From Orientia tsutsugamushi str. Boryong (GTDB lineage: Bacteria > Pseudomonadota > Alphaproteobacteria > Rickettsiales > Rickettsiaceae): 64,000 bases of DNA. The stretch lies in NCBI RefSeq assembly GCF_000063545.1, contig NC_009488.1, positions 1,488,001 to 1,552,000 on the forward strand. Direction: 5' to 3'. The notes below the pieces were generated by a model. The model was not told where the DNA came from, ran no database searches, and was given only the letters and a program-made list of their open reading frames with translations. The position numbers and the translations under genes are program-made. Below are positions 36,134 to 45,117 of the stretch, piece after piece. The number at the start of each line of letters is the position of its first letter. Position 1 is the stretch's first letter.

Positions 36134-38031
36134 ATGAGTAGACCTAACCAATCGCTCAATTAGGCCCCTCCTCAGAACCGGACTTTGCAGAATTACCGCA
36201 TCCGGCTCTCAAAAATAAGATAAGCATTATGCCTTATTTGTTTTCTAGAACATTGAGACAATCTTTCCAATTTTAGGAAAATTTACTTTTTTAAGTATCT
36301 CGGTTAGTCTTTTCCAATTCATCTTACGTTTTCCTCCCATTCTATTAAACCAGTTATATATTGCCCGTTTACTTTGGTTGATAAATGAACTTACTCGTCT
36401 TTTGTTATCCGATATACCATGATAGTTGATCCATTCACCTAATAACTCTAATGACTTGTGATAATGTTTGTGTTTTATCTTGCTTGTTTAGCTGACTGAC
36501 TACGCAAATATTTTCTCAGTCCTTTCAGTTTCTCAGTAAAACGATCTCTCCTTGAGGTATATTTTAGTCTCCATGTTGTGCCAAATCTTGATTTGCCCCA
36601 ATAGCAAGTAAATCCAAGAAAATTATAACTTGCGATCTTCTTGTCTTGTTTGGCTAAATTTGCAGCATGGTCTCTACCAGATTTAATCATTTGTGATTTA
36701 GCTTCATTGATATTTAGCCCATACTTATTTAACCTTTTAGGCAAAACATCATAAAACCTTTTCGCATCTGTTTCCTTTTCAAAGACAAATACCATATCGT
36801 CGCAGTACCTCACCATTCCTGTTTGTCCCATTAAGTTTTCTTTGCTGATTTTTGCAAACCAGCTATCTATAACATAATGCAGAAAGACATTTGCCAGAAT
36901 TGGTGAAACTATTGATCCTTGACGACAACCTTCTTTGTTAGTAACTATAGTACCATTTTCTATGATTGGTGTTTCAATCAGTTTCATAACTAGTCTTAGA
37001 AATTCCATCAACTCACAATGCTTGATTGTATTGAAACACTTTGTTATATCAATCTCTACTATAGCCCCTTTATTGAAGTTATACGTAAGTCTATTTAACT
37101 CCCTTAAAGCGTCGTGTGCATTTAATTTAGGTCGAAATCCATATGAATACTTTAAGAATATTGGCTCAAACACAGAGTTTAATATCTTGCTTACTGTAGA
37201 CTCGATTATCTTATCTTCAAAACATGATATTATCAAAGGTCTTTTGCCTCCATCTTCTTTTGGAATTTCTGTTATTCGTGCAGGTTTAGCTTGATATTGC
37301 CATTTGCGAATTCTAGTAAGAAGCGAGAGCAGATTTGCTTTCAACTTCTTACCATAATCAGCTTTGGTTATACCATCTATTCCTATCGCTTTCTTGCTAT
37401 CGAGTTCCTTATATTGTTCTTCTAACATCTTTAAATCAATGATATGTCCAAGATTATTAAACTTTATGTCTTGATTTTTCGATGATAGCAACTTTATACG
37501 CTCAAGTTTCGTTAACCATGTATTTCTGTCTATGCTGTGTACAGCCATTGTTTCCCTCTTGCATTCTTACTTTTCTGCTAACCCTTTGCTCCACCCACAT
37601 TACTAGGTTTCATCACTACTATGGCTAACTCAGCCATCCTTACACCATCTCCAAAGCCTTATGTTTCACCACTTGTACTTTGAATACTTACTTAATTACG
37701 TAAGAGTTATAAGGACTTCTCAAGTTGTGTCATTAATCTTTACAAACTCGCTGACGCCTGCGACCCCGGTGGTTGAAAATTTTTGGATTTTTACTAGTTT
37801 GACCTCCAATCTTCTTTTGCCTACTATGTGCTAGAACATATCGGCTTCCACTACATCTCACTTTCAGGGCTATCACGTTCACCATTTGGTTTCGGCTCGA
37901 ATGTTTCACTGTCTACGCTTTACTACTGTCGTTACCTTCAGCAGCACAAGACTCGCTATATGGTGGATCTAGCTTCTCCTTCCATAACTGGACTTTCACC
38001 AGTAAGATTAATTCACCTTTTCTTGACGCAC
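36134..38031 (-). mobile_element. Group II intron copy A, nearly full length, 1898 bp
   Basis: On the reverse strand the 5' end is GTGCGTCAAGAAAAGG at 38031 with the conserved TGGTGAAAGTCCAG shortly after. The RT frame occupies 37548-36475 and its detached maturase tail about 36470-36250. Domain V lies at 36171-36210 (GAGCCGGATGCGG-TAAT-TCTGC...GTCCGGTTC with intact pairing), then domain VI and the end CTACTCAT at 36134. RNA parts look splice-competent but the protein is damaged. The 3' flank is an IS stub and the 5' flank is unrelated AT-rich sequence. Confidence 0.8.
36475..37548 (-). pseudogene. ltrA: Group II intron reverse transcriptase/maturase (LtrA-like), copy A
   Basis: 357 residues from ATG 37548. 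RT blocks are clear: KAIGIDGITKADY, IPKEDGGKRPLII, PIFLKYSYGFRP, VEIDITKCFNTI, GCRQGSIVSPILANVFLHYV, the catalytic RYCDD (~248) and NFLGFTCYWG. Two lesions are visible. A 30-bp deletion between CTTAGAAAT repeats removes RISDKKF-type residues after LMEFLR (present in copy B). A +1 shift after SAKQAR puts the maturase tail (GEWINYHGISDNKRRVSSFINQSKRAIYNWFNR) out of frame. No HNH domain is present. YCDD replaces the common YADD. Confidence 0.82.
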
Positions 38032-38233
38032 CAACTATATCTATCATATCTTCTTATATCGAACTCGTGTATAATATAGCATATTCATTATATAGAATTT
38101 GTGTTAATTCAGGAATTAAATATTCCTAACATTGTTTTTGTGTAAGGAATACTTAAACATAATTAGTTATTTTAACATTGCTGTAATGCTTAATCCATCT
38201 ACTTTATGCTCTATTTTTTATATCAAACTTGCG

Positions 38234-39094
38234 TTATAATAAGCTTCTTCCAGATAACGAAAAGCCTTCATCTTTGCTGCTACCTAGTATTTCTCTGTCT
38301 TCATTATTTTCACAATGACTTTCTGCTAAATCGCTTGTATCAGTTATATCTAATGTTGTAAATTCATCAATCATGCACTTGGTTTCAACTTTTGCATGAA
38401 TTTGTTCGCTTAATGAACATGATTGTGCAGTAGCAGCGCTTTCCTCTGGTGGTATGAACGATTTTTCTATTTTAAATTTATCTACTTCAGTGCAATTGAC
38501 AGGGCATGTAGAGTTTTTAGTAATATACTTACTTTTGACTATATTTTTTTGAAGAGTAGAATGAGTAGCTAATTTGTTAAATATTATTAGAATTTTATTC
38601 TCTGGATTTATGTAAAGAGTAGTAGCAATAAGGCGCAAATCCCTGCTAATAAGTTTTAATTCTATTACCTTATTATCTTTAACGTGTAAAATTTTTATTC
38701 CACTGCATTTTTTTTGTCTATGTATTATACCTTTTTCTAATGCTGCCTGACATTGTTGCTTTGTAACAGTGTCAAGCTGCCGTGATATCTTTTCATCAAT
38801 AATTGCAAATAATCCATCTGAGTTTATAAAAGATGAGCTATTGGCTATGGATGTAGTATTATTAGATGATATTATTCTTTGATCATCAATATGCCAATGT
38901 GTAGTATTTAAGTCTGCCTCTATCTCATTTTGAGATTCTGCTTGAAAAAGTCTTGGTAATGCTTCTAAGATATCATCTTCATCACCAGATTGGCACTCGA
39001 CTTTTTCTTGCAACAAACACTTGTTAACTTCTTCTTCTGAATTAACTTCCTGCTGAAACAAAGCTTGTAATGCTGCTAAGATTGTATCTTCATT
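38234..39094 (-). pseudogene. Hypothetical protein, 5' end removed by an IS
   Basis: About 286 residues remain, ending SLSGRSLL. The frame is open into the IS end, whose TTG could start translation and would add NYLNQFRKRSN. Near the N-terminus two related acidic units occur: DTILAALQALFQQE..SEEE and DDILEALPRLFQAESQNEIE. The middle has a more ordered stretch (GIKILHVKDNKVIELKLISRDLRLIATTLYINPENKILIIF) with a beta-rich look somewhat like small RelE/HigB-type folds, but the match is too weak to name. The rest is polar. No continuation is found on the far side of the IS, so the real N-terminus is lost. Confidence 0.5.
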
Positions 39095-39998
39095 AGACCT
39101 CTTTCGAAACTGGTTAAGGTAGTTCAAAATTATAAATGCCAGAGATCAAATTAAATCTAAGACCGAATCTTTTACGTCTATTTCGATATTTGTCAGCAAT
39201 AATTTTGAACCGTTTTAGCATACCAATAACATTTTCATTGACAACTCTTTCTCCTGCTAACCTACGATTATTCTTTTTATCATTTTTAGTTAAAGGATTT
39301 TTCTTGCTTTTTTTCTTTGGTAATGCAGAATTATTGTGAATTTTTTGTATACCTTGATATCCTGTATCAGTAATCGCTTTAATCTTAGGATGGATAAGAA
39401 TTTTGGATTCCTTAAATAATCTAAAGTCATGTTTTTTACCGTTAGAAAAATCTGTACATATTACTTGGTGTGTTTTCTTGTCTACCACTATTTGAGTCTT
39501 TAGTGTATGCCTTTTCTTCTTTCCTGAATAATAGAATTTTTGTTTTTTTGGGTCTTTCTATTGGACTCTCAGTAGCATCAATCAAGACTACTTCATAATT
39601 CATATCGCTATTCATTAGAGCTTTACGACCTGGAAGAGCAAAGTTTGGGTGTTTAACTAGGGCATCTTCTACCCATTTTACAGCTTTATATGCTCAACTT
39701 TCACTAATCCCATAGTTCTGACCTATATGGAAATAAGTGCGGTATTCTCTAAGGTATTCTAAGACCATCAGCAACTGTTCATCCAAATTGAGCTATTTTT
39801 ACACACACATTTTGATTTCTTAAGACAATCAGCTTGCCTAAAAATATCCACCATCTTTGAGAATGTTCCCTTCCTTACCACTGTTAATCAACGAAATTTT
39901 TCATCCTTTAATTTTTAATCTGATCACATTTCATTATTACCTCAAATCAGATCTTTATAACACTATTCTACATCATTGTCTAGTTTTGAAAGAAATCT
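39095..39998 (-). mobile_element. IS5-family element, 904 bp, decayed
   Basis: Ends AGACCTCTTTCGAAACTGG and TTGAAAGAAATCT with ATT duplicated on both sides (39092-39094, 39999-40001). orfB (39114-39488) is open. orfA has a CGA-to-TGA stop in FRRLTG, small deletions near 39796 and 39917, and further changes. It keeps the site TTTCATTATTACCTC, the empty site for the MITE nested in the copy at 9326. Confidence 0.85.
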
Positions 39999-40031
39999 AT
40001 TATATCGAACTTAGGTTAATAATTAACTATA

Positions 40032-40128
40032 GTCATTTACAATGAAGTTTGTGTATAAAATATCCTGTTGGTAAATCTTATGATGCTATTGTCGCTTTTT
40101 TCTATGCTCAAACCTCATTGTAAATGAC
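40032..40128. mobile_element. IS630-derived MITE, 97 bp
   Basis: GTCATTTACAATGAAG to CATTGTAAATGAC flanked by TA, in the opposite orientation to the copy at 8027. Its terminal C and the right TA form CTA, which is the reverse-strand TAG stop codon of ubiB. Confidence 0.85.
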
Positions 40129-41507
40129 TATAATTGTTTTAAAATGCTAGACAATGATCTAAATAATCTTGCCTCAATACTAATATTTTTTGCTGCCCAT
40201 TTTTTCATCCATGGTTTCATTAATTCCCATATATTAATATCAGGATTTAGATCTCTGCTTATTCCCTCAACTACTATCATAGTCTTTTGCAACAGTAATA
40301 ATTGCGGCTGAGTTTCCATGCCAAAATTCTTTGTTATCATGAACAATTGAGCAAGCAATTTACCAAGAGATAAATTTTTCAGTGATAATCCAATAATAGG
40401 TTCAGCTATAGACCTGCAATATTGGGAAAATAAGTCTAAATTGGTATTTTCTGGTATATAGCCAGCTTGCAGATGAATTTTAGCAACTTTCTTATAGTCT
40501 CGTTCCAGAAAAGCGTACAAAATCTCAGCTACTGCAATTCTATCCTTTTCAGATAGCCTTCCTATTATACCAAAATCTACTAATCCTATCTTACCGTCTG
40601 GCAAAACTAGAACATTTCCATGATGTAAATCAGCATGAAAAAATCCATCTCTGTAAGCCTGATTAAAAAACATCAAGACAACTTTTTCTGATAGATCTTT
40701 CAACGATGTTCCTTGATTTATTATTAGCTGCCGTTCACGAATTGGCAATCCATGAATCCACTCAACAGTTAAAACTTTTTCGGCAGTAAATTCCCAATAC
40801 ACTTTTGGTATATAAGTATTGCGATCTGATATAAAATTATCTAGCATTTCAGAATATGATGCTGCTTCAATTCTCATATCCAATTCACTGACCATAGAGT
40901 TTCGTAATATATCTATTACCTCTACTAATTTCAGCCTCTTAACTTTAGGCAAAAACTTTAATAAAATCTTGGCAATGAAATGTAATGTTTCTATGTTTTC
41001 AAGATATTCAGCTTGTACATTAGGTCTTAGCACCTTTACTGCCACTTCTTCTCCAGTGACTAGCTGGGCTTTATATACTTGAGCAATAGATGCTGCAACT
41101 ACTACTTCTTTTGGAAAAAAAGAAAATACTTGATCTATTTCCATTTTAAGGCAAGCTGTAATAATTTTTTTTGCTTCTTGAGTTGAAAACGGAGGCAATT
41201 TATCCTGTAATATCTTTAATGAATCAGCCATGTTGCTACCAATTAAGTCAGGTCTAGTAGATAATGTTTGCCCTAACTTAATATATGCGGGGCCAAGTTC
41301 TTTTAAGCAGTTTGTTAATCTATCACTATATTGCTGATTATTTCTATATACCAAACAAATTGGATAAAAAAGAAAGTTAATTAGTTTAATGATACTTCTG
41401 AATAAAAAAGATAAGTTAGTACAATCAATATTTTGCAATATTTTGTATTTACTAACTATTGCCAAAACTCCTATTAATGCTATTACATTCTTAATAAAGT
41501 TAATCAT
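40128..41507 (-). CDS. ubiB: UbiB/ABC1 family ubiquinone biosynthesis kinase-like protein
   Basis: Membrane-associated atypical kinase/ATPase needed for ubiquinone synthesis. I place the start at ATG 41507, overlapping the ubiE stop as ATGA; the longer frame to 41555 lies inside ubiE. The 459 residues include the ABC1 motif KxGQ (YIKLGQTLSTRPDL), the AAS-type loop (VVVAASIAQVYKAQL), the lysine in VAVKVLRP, the catalytic HADLHHGNVLV and GLVDFGIIG. C-terminal membrane segments of longer homologues are weak or missing: the stop codon is supplied by a MITE end, so the tail may have been trimmed. Confidence 0.9.
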   Translation of the reverse strand: MINFIKNVIALIGVLAIVSKYKILQNIDCTNLSFLFRSIIKLINFLFYPICLVYRNNQQYSDRLTNCLKELGPAYIKLGQTLSTRPDLIGSNMADSLKILQDKLPPFSTQEAKKIITACLKMEIDQVFSFFPKEVVVAASIAQVYKAQLVTGEEVAVKVLRPNVQAEYLENIETLHFIAKILLKFLPKVKRLKLVEVIDILRNSMVSELDMRIEAASYSEMLDNFISDRNTYIPKVYWEFTAEKVLTVEWIHGLPIRERQLIINQGTSLKDLSEKVVLMFFNQAYRDGFFHADLHHGNVLVLPDGKIGLVDFGIIGRLSEKDRIAVAEILYAFLERDYKKVAKIHLQAGYIPENTNLDLFSQYCRSIAEPIIGLSLKNLSLGKLLAQLFMITKNFGMETQPQLLLLQKTMIVVEGISRDLNPDINIWELMKPWMKKWAAKNISIEARLFRSLSSILKQL

Positions 41508-42277
41508 AATTTGAAAGCTGAGTGTATTGCAACAATGCCAAAAGTTAAATTGCAAAACTTAACGTTCTGAAATCCTACGCTATTAATTATTTGACAAAAA
41601 TCTTGTTGATCAGGAAATGTTCTAATACTTTCGACTAAGTATTGATAGGCTTGTTGATTATTTGCAACTATTTTACCTATTAAAGGTATTAAGTTAAATG
41701 AATATAAGTCATACAGTTTGCTTATACATCGATTTTCTACTTTAGAAAACTCTAAACATAAAAACTGGCCACCAGGCTTTAAAACTCGGTAAGCTTCTTG
41801 TAATGAAGCTTCAATGTTGGTAACATTACGAATTCCAAAAGCAATTGAAAAATTATCAAAACTATTATCTGCAAAAGGTAAATTTTCTGCATTACAATTA
41901 ATATAATGTATATTTTCTAATAAGTTACTATCTACAGCCTTCTCTCTACACTTTTGTAACATATTATAGTTTATATCACAAATAGTAACATTAGGAATAG
42001 TATGATATTTCTTTGCTTTACGATAAAATGTTAAAGCTATATCACCAGTTCCTGAAGCAACATCAATCAATGAACCATTAAAATCGAAAAATCTATTACA
42101 AAATTTTTGTTTCCAAAAATAATGAACACCTAAACTAAGTATATTATTCATTAAATCATAATGCTGAGTAACAGAATCAAATACGTTGGCAACTAATTGG
42201 TTCTTTTTTTCACTATCAACAAGTTGAAATCCAAAAGTAGATCTATTACCATTATTATGATTATAATTCTTCATCAT
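41504..42277 (-). CDS. ubiE: Ubiquinone biosynthesis C-methyltransferase UbiE
   Basis: SAM-dependent C-methylation of the ubiquinone ring, 257 residues. Family motifs are FDSVTQHYDLMNNILSLGVHYFWK, the SAM-binding LIDVASGTGDIALTF (~69), NAENLPFADNSFD and AFGIRNVTNIEASLQEAYRVLKPGG. Two start ATGs are adjacent (MMKNY). It is translationally coupled to ubiB by a 4-bp overlap, forming a ubiE-ubiB unit. Confidence 0.95.
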   Translation of the reverse strand: MMKNYNHNNGNRSTFGFQLVDSEKKNQLVANVFDSVTQHYDLMNNILSLGVHYFWKQKFCNRFFDFNGSLIDVASGTGDIALTFYRKAKKYHTIPNVTICDINYNMLQKCREKAVDSNLLENIHYINCNAENLPFADNSFDNFSIAFGIRNVTNIEASLQEAYRVLKPGGQFLCLEFSKVENRCISKLYDLYSFNLIPLIGKIVANNQQAYQYLVESIRTFPDQQDFCQIINSVGFQNVKFCNLTFGIVAIHSAFKL

Positions 42278-42870
42278 CGAATTATTTTCTAAATATGATC
42301 AAAACAAATAATATAATAACTAAACAGCATAAAAATCAAACTAAAAAGATATGCCATTGTTGCATGAAGTCAGGAAGTTAAGACAAGAAACAATTATTTA
42401 CTTGACGTAAAATTGATAAAAAATAATAAAATAAAAAAAACTCATTCCTCATAATAAATATGAACTTAGAGAAAGCTACTTAAGCGCAGCAAAGAATTAA
42501 TCATGTAATTATATTAATTAGATCACAACTGCAAAACGGTATAATCTCTCTGCTTTTATATATTTTCACTTTTGTAAACCAATCCTTCCGTTCAACAATT
42601 TATATGTAGAATATGTAGGATAATACATTAAATTAAAAATATATACGGACTAAATTATTATCGTTGATTTCTTAATAAATTAGTATTAGAATTACGGTTG
42701 ATAAGTTCATAAGTTAAGCTACTATTAAAATTAATCACTCAGAAAGTACTAAGACTAAAGGCAATATTACAGAAGCTATTGCTTTGAATTTATATTAGTT
42801 GATAATTGCATATATATTTTAATAGCTATTCTAATGAGTAGTATGTCAATAACAAATACTTTACATAAGA
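42278..42870. other. Intergenic region between divergent ubiE and rimP
   Basis: 593 bp, very AT-rich, without an open frame of note and without a tRNA-like fold. It must contain promoters for both units. I see no repeat copy or recognisable RNA in it. Confidence 0.5.
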
Positions 42871-43353
42871 ATGTTAAACGATAAAATAAAAGAGCTAATT
42901 ACTCCTACTGCAAAAACCTTAGGATATAAGGTTATAAATGTAAGCTTTATTGTAAAGCCAGCTATATTAAAAATAGTTATTGATCGTTTTGATGAAAAAA
43001 AAGTTAACGTTTTAGATTGTCAAGTGTTTAGTAAAGCTATTTCAGCAGTTTTAGATGTTGAAAACATAATACCAGGTAAGTACTTTTTAGAAGTTGAATC
43101 TGCTGGTATTGAGCGAAGTCTAATGGATTTAGAAGATTTTATAAAATTTTTAGGATATACAATACAAGTAAAGCTAGTTGCAGCTATTAATGAAAACAAA
43201 AAATATATAGGTGTAATTTCTAATATTAAGGGACAAGAAATCACACTAAATTTGCAAAATGATAGTACTATTGCTATAGATTATGATAATATAAAGGTTG
43301 CAAAGATAGTTTTTACAGATGAAATGTTTAGACAAATCACCAAAAATTATTAG
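42871..43353 (+). CDS. rimP: Ribosome maturation factor RimP
   Basis: Helps assemble the 30S subunit. The 160 residues show the N-terminal alpha/beta domain (INVSFI..AILKIVIDRFDEKKVNVLDCQVFSKAISAVLDVENIIPGKYFLEVESAGIERSL) and the C-terminal SH3-like domain. The VDR-type and EVSSPGxxRPL-type motifs appear as IDR and EVESAGIERSL. It is the first gene of rimP-nusA-infB-rbfA, with 15 bp to nusA. Confidence 0.92.
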   Translation: MLNDKIKELITPTAKTLGYKVINVSFIVKPAILKIVIDRFDEKKVNVLDCQVFSKAISAVLDVENIIPGKYFLEVESAGIERSLMDLEDFIKFLGYTIQVKLVAAINENKKYIGVISNIKGQEITLNLQNDSTIAIDYDNIKVAKIVFTDEMFRQITKNY

Positions 43354-43368
43354 CTCAGGAGATATAAT

Positions 43369-44871
43369 ATGGTTAATCCTATCAATGCTGAAGTGTTAAG
43401 AGTTGTTAATTATATTGCTAGAGATAAGGATATTTCACAAGATGCTTTAATATCAATTGTAGAGGAAATGATTCAATTGATCAGTAAAAAAAAATATGGC
43501 GCTGAGCATAATATTAAGGTTGAAATTAATAAAAAAAGCGGTGAATGTAAGTTGTATAGAGTGCTTGATGTAGTTGAAGAAACAGAAGATATGTGCTCTC
43601 AAATCTCGTTAAACGATGCTTTACAACTTAATGCTAATATTAAGGTTGGAGAACAAATTTTTGAAACTCTTCCTCCTATAAATCTTGGTAGAGTTTCTGC
43701 TCAAACTGCTAGATACTTTATTGCTCAAAAGATTGCAGAAATAGAGAGAAGAAAGCAATATTTAGAAGTTAAAGATAGAGTTGGAGAAATAATTACTGTA
43801 ATAGTTTCCAGAATTGATGCAGGTAATATAATAGGAGAGTTTGGTGGAGTAGAAGTTATTATTCCAAGAGATCAATTAATAAAAAGCGAAGCTTATAAAA
43901 AGAACGATAGAATTAAAGCATATGTACAAAGAGTAAATGAAGAGCTAAAAGGCCCTCTAATGTTTTTGTCTAGAACAGATAATCAAATGTTGGTTAAGCT
44001 ATTAGAAATGGAGGTTCCAGAAATTTATGAAGGTACAATTAGTATTAAAGCAGTAGCAAGAGATCCAGGATCAAGAGCTAAAGTTGCAGTGTTTTCACCT
44101 GATTCATCCATTGATGCTGTTGGATCATGTATAGGGATGAGAGGCAACAGAATTAAAAATATTTCTAATGAACTTTCTGGAGAAAGAATTAATGTTATAA
44201 AGTGGAACCAAGATATTGCAGGCTTTGCTATTAATGCTATGTCGCCAGTACAAATAACAAAAGTCATCATTGATGAGTCTAGACATTTAATTGAGTTGAT
44301 AGTATCTGCTAATCAGCTTAGCATTTCTATTGGCAGACGCGGGCAAAATGTTAGACTTGTATCTAAACTTTTAGGTTGGAATATTGATATTATTACTGAA
44401 GAGCAAGAATCATCACGTAGAACAGATGAATTCACTTCTGCTACGGATTTATTCACAAAAAATTTAGGAATTGATGAAATGTTAGCTCAATTATTAGTAG
44501 CTGAGGGACTCATTTCGATCGAGCAAATAGCTCATGCTGATCTTAATGTTCTAACTAGTATTGATAGACTTAATTCTGAGTTAGTTCTTGAATTGCAACA
44601 AAAAGCAATAGATTATGTTAATAATCAAAATAAACTTATTCTTACAAAACTAGAGGAGCTAGGAGTAGAGCAAGAGTTATTAGAAACTTTAGAGATTCCA
44701 TTAGAATCTTTTATAACTCTTGCAGAGAATGGTATTAAGAATTTAGAAGATCTTGAAGAACTTACATTTAGCGAGTTTAACACTTTAGTGCCAAATAATT
44801 GTCTGAGCGAAGAAGAGTTTAATTATATTATTTTAACTAATAAAAAACATTTAACTGATTCAGTGCAGTAA
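43369..44871 (+). CDS. nusA: Transcription termination/antitermination factor NusA
   Basis: RNA polymerase-binding factor controlling pausing and antitermination, 500 residues. It has the N-terminal RNAP-binding domain, an S1 domain (~135-200), two KH domains (GSRAKVAVFS..DAVGSCIGMRGNRIKNISNELSGERI and SISIGRRGQNVRLVSKLLGWNIDI) and acidic C-terminal repeats with helix-hairpin-helix-like segments (LLVAEGLISIEQIA; AENGIKNLEDLEEL). A clear SD (AGGAGA) lies 8 bp before the ATG. Confidence 0.95.
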   Translation: MVNPINAEVLRVVNYIARDKDISQDALISIVEEMIQLISKKKYGAEHNIKVEINKKSGECKLYRVLDVVEETEDMCSQISLNDALQLNANIKVGEQIFETLPPINLGRVSAQTARYFIAQKIAEIERRKQYLEVKDRVGEIITVIVSRIDAGNIIGEFGGVEVIIPRDQLIKSEAYKKNDRIKAYVQRVNEELKGPLMFLSRTDNQMLVKLLEMEVPEIYEGTISIKAVARDPGSRAKVAVFSPDSSIDAVGSCIGMRGNRIKNISNELSGERINVIKWNQDIAGFAINAMSPVQITKVIIDESRHLIELIVSANQLSISIGRRGQNVRLVSKLLGWNIDIITEEQESSRRTDEFTSATDLFTKNLGIDEMLAQLLVAEGLISIEQIAHADLNVLTSIDRLNSELVLELQQKAIDYVNNQNKLILTKLEELGVEQELLETLEIPLESFITLAENGIKNLEDLEELTFSEFNTLVPNNCLSEEEFNYIILTNKKHLTDSVQ

Positions 44872-45117
44872 TATATTCCTGAATAAATATATAAATTTAA
44901 GTAGCTAGTTAATTTATTTAATAATAAGTGGTTCACTATAATAAATATTGCTGTATAATAAAAAAGCTAATTTAAAGCAATATTTAGATTTATTAGACGC
45001 AGCAAATAAAATACTAGTACAAAGTACTCAGTACTTTAAGTTAAAAAATCCTGTTTAATAATAAAAGTACATTAAATTTACATAATAACAAAGCAATATT
45101 ACAAGCAGTAAATAATT
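44872..45117. other. nusA-infB spacer lacking ylxR
   Basis: 246 bp with no gene. In many alphaproteobacteria a YlxR-type gene stands between nusA and infB; no trace is readable here. A repeated palindrome AGTACT-C-AGTACT occurs at about 45022-45035. Confidence 0.45.

Noticed and set aside
37828..38079. 83-codon frame, and a similar one at 26450-26632
   Set aside because: Both lie antisense to the 5' RNA domains of group II introns, which are conserved for RNA structure.
39857..40045. 62-codon frame
   Set aside because: Lies across the decayed left part of an IS and adjacent repeat; no independent support.
42278..42870. Possible tRNA or small RNA in the largest core intergenic gap
   Set aside because: No TTCGANTC-type T-loop with matching acceptor stem was found on either strand; no tRNA gene is recognisable in any intergenic region.
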